Shown here: in pieces, positions 61,209 through 64,000 of the stretch
Position numbering within the stretch: position 1 is the stretch's first letter
How the letters are laid out: each line of letters opens with the position of its first letter
NCBI RefSeq assembly: GCF_029626155.1
Contig: NZ_JARUBL010000001.1
Coordinates: forward strand, 5,980,501-6,044,500
Reading direction: 5' to 3'
DNA: 64,000 bases
From: Solwaraspora sp. WMMD1047
GTDB lineage: Bacteria; Actinomycetota; Actinomycetes; Mycobacteriales; Micromonosporaceae
Position numbers and translations under genes: made by a program
The notes under the pieces: model-generated
Database searches by the model: none
What the model was told of the DNA's origin: nothing
Seen by the model: the letters and a program-made list of their open reading frames with translations, nothing else

Positions 61209-62302
61209 CAGATGCTCCCTACCCCTGCCTCCGGCTGCCAGATCGTCCGCCAGCCCCGACCGCCACGCTCCACCACCACAGCCGCCGGCACCGCTACCGA
61301 AACTCTGACTGAGAACCGACGCCCTACGAGTAGGTCTCGGCACCGGCCGGTGCGGCTGCCGCTTAACGACCGCCGTCGCGACCGATCTCGCCACGAATCC
61401 AATCACCTGTCTCGAGACACCAACCCCTGCGTCTCCACTACCGGGTCTCGACCGGAACGGTCACCGCCGACGCAGGCCGGAGTGCCGCAGGACCCGCGAG
61501 CCGTAGTTCGAGGTGCCGAACAGCCGATCGAGGTCGGCCCCGGTCACCGTCTGACCCGCCGCGATGCGCTCATGCGCGTACGCGATCATCGCGGCCTTGA
61601 CCCCGCCCGGAGACGACGCCTCAACACGGCCCGACTCGTCTCGACCCCGCCGACGAAGAGACCCACCTACAGCCGGCGTCTCACCGGCGACACCCCCGAC
61701 AACCCGCCCCTGCCCCGTAGCCGACGACGATTCCGTCTCCGAGACCGCCGGTCCCGTCTCGACTCTTCCATTGCCGCCAGCCGGGACTGCCCCCTGCCCA
61801 TCAGGACCGGCAACCCGTCGGCCAGAAAGACCAAAGCCTCGTCGTACGCCAGAACCGGCGCCGGGATTCGGCGCGACTGCCGCATCTCCGGACCGGCGAC
61901 CACGCCGGCCCTGCCCTAGCTCACCGGCCCGCTCGCCCTGCTCACCCGCACGCGCGGCCCGGCTCCCGGCGCTCCCGGATCGACCACGAAGCGCGGCAAC
62001 CGCTCGCCGGACCGAACCATGCTCCTGGACCTGCGACAACGCCGCCCGCCACGCCTGCTCCGTCGTCGTGTGACCATCCCGGAGCACCAACAGATGCGCC
62101 AGGTGAGTCACCCGCGGAAACCACAACCGCCGCGCCAGACCAAACCGCGGCCGCGGTGGCGGCAACTTCCCCTCCCGCCGCAACAACCCCCGATGCCGGT
62201 ACGTCGACAGCAACTCCCACAACACCACCCCGGTCAACGACATCGCCCCGTACGACACCGCCACCCCATTTGGGCCGAACCCCGGATCCGCCGCATGCCA
62301 GT

Positions 62303-63292
62303 GAGGTGATCTCAGCAAGGATTCGGGAGCGGTTCGGGATGACACGGACGTAGCGCCCGTAGCGGACATGCTGGGATATGGACGTGGAGCCATCGGTAGA
62401 CAGGTTCTTGCGACGGAATCGGTCTCCGAGAGGGCTCCACGTGATCACCTATTCTGCCAGGCTTGACGTGCCCAGGGAACTCGTGCGTCACGTGGCGGGT
62501 CTGCTTCGCGCCGAGCGTGCGGCGGTGGGTACCCGCCGCCGCACGAGGGCGTTGACGTGCTTCTACCAGGCGCTGCTGGTGTTGGTGTGGTTCCGCAAGG
62601 GTGAGGACAAGACCACCCTCGGGGCCGGGTTCGGGGTGTCACGGGCCACCGCGTACCGGTATGTCGCCGAGGCCGTGCGGGTCCTCGCGGCGCAGACACC
62701 AACCCTGCACGACGCCCTCGCCCGGGTGGCCGCGGACGGCTGGTCGCACGTGATCCTGGACGGGAAACTGTTCGACACCGACCGGCTCGGCGAGACCACC
62801 ACCAGTGTCAAAGGCGAAACGATCGATGCCTGGTACTCCGGGAAACACCGTGGCTTCGGCGCGAACATCCAAGCGATCATGCGGCCCGACGGGCTACCGA
62901 TCTGGACGTCCGAGGCGATGCCCGCGCACCTGCACGACCTGACCTGCGCCCAGGACCTGGACATCACCGGCGCGCTCTACTGGGCCGCGTCAACCCTGGA
63001 CCTGCCGACCCTGGCCGACTCCGGCTACGAAGGCGCTGGCCAGGGCATCCACACCCCATACAAGCAACCCACCGACAGCCACCGCCTCGCCGTCGGCAAC
63101 CGAACCCACAACGCGATCCTTCGATCCCTGCGGTGCCTCGGAGAACGCGGCTTCGCAATCCTGACCGGCCGCTGGCGGACGCTTCGTCACACCACCGCCA
63201 GCCCACGAAGCCTCGGCGATATCGTCCGCGCCGCTATCCACCTCACACACTTCGAATACCGATACCTACCGCATCCTTGCTGAGATCACGTC
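62303..63292 (+). mobile_element. IS5-family insertion sequence, copy B
   Basis: This 990-bp element has the same ~20-bp terminal repeats as copy A and the 3-bp target duplication AGT (62300-62302 and 63293-63295). It is in opposite orientation to copy A, 23 kb away. It disrupts a DUF2637-like gene. The lack of divergence from copy A suggests recent transposition. Confidence 0.9.
62441..63283 (+). CDS. IS5-family DDE transposase
   Basis: This 280-residue transposase has the same residues as the copy-A enzyme over its length, with Asp in VILDGKLF, Asp in LADSGYEG and Glu in LGERGF. The GTG start at 62441 follows GAGAGGG; ATG 62378 is the alternative. Intact and probably functional. Confidence 0.85.
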   Translation: MITYSARLDVPRELVRHVAGLLRAERAAVGTRRRTRALTCFYQALLVLVWFRKGEDKTTLGAGFGVSRATAYRYVAEAVRVLAAQTPTLHDALARVAADGWSHVILDGKLFDTDRLGETTTSVKGETIDAWYSGKHRGFGANIQAIMRPDGLPIWTSEAMPAHLHDLTCAQDLDITGALYWAASTLDLPTLADSGYEGAGQGIHTPYKQPTDSHRLAVGNRTHNAILRSLRCLGERGFAILTGRWRTLRHTTASPRSLGDIVRAAIHLTHFEYRYLPHPC

Positions 63293-63863
63293 AGTAGTTC
63301 ATCGCCGCAGCGCCCGCCGCGAACAACCATGTCGCCGCCCGGAACAACGCCGTCCCGTCGCCCTCCGCCCGAGCCTTCCAGTCCAACCGCGCAACGTAGG
63401 CCGTCGACAGCTCGAATCCCGCCGCGAACACCACCGCCCCCGCCAACGGCCACCGCATCACGTCCTGCGCGAACTGGATCTGCCCCACCCAGGCGACCGC
63501 CATCGGGAACCCGATCGGCCCCACGAACAACGCTCGATCCACCCAGACCGGCGCCGCCGCCCGCAACCGGGCCCGCCGCGCCGCCCGCGAACTCCGCCGC
63601 GCCTTCCGCCGCCCCGCCTTCGCCCGCTGATCCGCCTCCCGCACCCGAAGCGCCACCTCAGCACGACGCTCCTCCACCTCCAACTCCGCCAACGCCGCCC
63701 GACGCCGCCGCTCCACATCCGCATCAGCCGAAACCCGCTGCTGCTCCGCCAGCGCCACCTTCCGCCGCGTACGCCGATCCGGCGCGCCCTCCTCCGACGA
63801 AGCCACCTCCAGACCCGTTCGGGCACCAGCGGATCCAGACGCAGCCCTGCCAGGGTCAGCCAT

Positions 63864-64000
63864 GACCTAAACCTCCGCTCGATCACGATCGGCACAAGCG
63901 GCGACATCGCCCTTTGGATCACCACGTCCGTCGCGCGACAAGCGGTGATCGTCAACGCTCTATGCTGCGGAACGGCGGTCGTTGGCAGCGCTACCAGTAG
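63864..64000 (-). promoter_or_regulatory. Upstream region of the disrupted DUF2637-like gene
   Basis: These 137 bp contain the GGAGG ribosome-binding site for the ATG at 63863 and presumably the promoter or the end of an upstream gene outside the window. Nothing else was recognised. Confidence 0.4.

Larger units (their letters stand above)
61461..63863 (-). pseudogene. DUF2637/SpdB-like mobile-element gene split by IS5 copy B
   Basis: The N-terminal part (complement 63291-63863) has a charged coiled-coil region, a membrane segment (RALFVGPIGFPMAVAWVGQI) and LFRAATWLFAAGAAAMNY. The C-terminal part (complement 61461-62302) continues WHAADPGFGPNG, then AMSLTGVVLWELLSTYRHRG, a long disordered region and a DNA-binding-like end (VTGADLDRLFGTSNYGSRVL). 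Removing the 990-bp IS and one AGT copy joins the halves in frame as AAMNYWHAADPG. The uninterrupted gene would encode ~470 residues typical of SpdB/DUF2637 proteins involved in conjugative spread. The start at 63863 follows GGAGG. Confidence 0.8.

Noticed and set aside
36435-63999. A 15-bp match, CAGCGCTACCAGTAG, at 36435-36449 and 63986-64000, considered as att sites.
   Set aside because: A 15-bp match is expected by chance between two places in 64 kb of GC-rich DNA, no recombinase lies next to either, and the second copy touches the window edge.
1-64000. tRNA or rRNA genes.
   Set aside because: No cloverleaf-like or conserved rRNA segment was seen on either strand by eye, so none is listed; a tRNAscan run would settle this.

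Overview
The window is high-GC actinobacterial DNA, most likely from Micromonosporaceae (Micromonospora, Salinispora, Plantactinospora or similar). This rests on family content: a GPP34 protein, a LysM-BTAD membrane regulator, an SCO6880-type conjugation gene, DUF4913 and DUF2637/SpdB-like proteins, and many 4-bp ATGA/GTGA gene overlaps. No rRNA or tRNA gene was seen.

Layout. (1) 1-5.8 kb is the end of a type I-G (formerly I-U) CRISPR-Cas locus. A partial csb2 and a complete csb1 (cas7) lie on the minus strand, with an 11-repeat array at 4766-5512. Repeat decay at the 4.8 kb end and the ATTGA-type repeat end put the leader at about 5.5-5.8 kb. A plus-strand membrane P-loop NTPase-TPR gene sits between cas genes and array. 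(2) 5.8-13.4 kb is a tightly packed minus-strand operon: HTH protein, HTH-GH3 glycosidase, Ldh-type dehydrogenase, radical SAM enzyme, GT2 glycosyltransferase with a large unknown N-terminus, and GalU-like nucleotidyltransferase. An APC permease, a GPP34 protein and a zinc-ribbon protein lie upstream on the same strand. I know no described pathway with this combination, so it is my best candidate for an undescribed system. (3) 16.3-18.1 kb is a flavoprotein-XRE regulator pair, followed by a decayed ssb-like gene and a 54-residue membrane protein.

(4) 19.8-32.4 kb is a minus-strand Tad/Flp pilus operon of 14 genes (lipoprotein, PKD-like secreted protein, SAF/CpaB-like, CpaE-like, TadA, TadB, TadC, Flp-like peptide, three TadE/G-like proteins, LysM-BTAD protein and two unknowns). 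(5) 32.7-39.1 kb is an insertion-sequence zone: two inverted IS701-family copies with separate YTAR duplications, and one IS5-family element. (6) 39.2-42.3 kb holds three unknown minus-strand genes. (7) 42.9-54.1 kb is a divergent actinobacterial type IV secretion module: a minus-strand wall hydrolase pair facing a plus-strand operon (small membrane protein, bitopic protein, VirB6/TrbL-like, SCO6880-like, VirB4-like and VirD4-like ATPases, and a Toprim primase-like protein fused to a degenerate PP2C domain). No relaxase is visible. (8) 54.2-60.6 kb is accessory cargo: DUF4913, barstar-like, DUF1883 and unknown membrane proteins. (9) 61-64 kb is a remnant of a second integrative element: an excisionase-like gene and a DUF2637/SpdB-like gene split by a second, apparently identical IS5-family copy. 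Removing the IS and one 3-bp target copy restores its frame exactly.

The Tad and T4SS operons probably both build envelope-spanning machines, and the region looks like stacked mobile elements interrupted by recent insertion sequences. All functions are inferred from motifs read by eye; no database search was possible.
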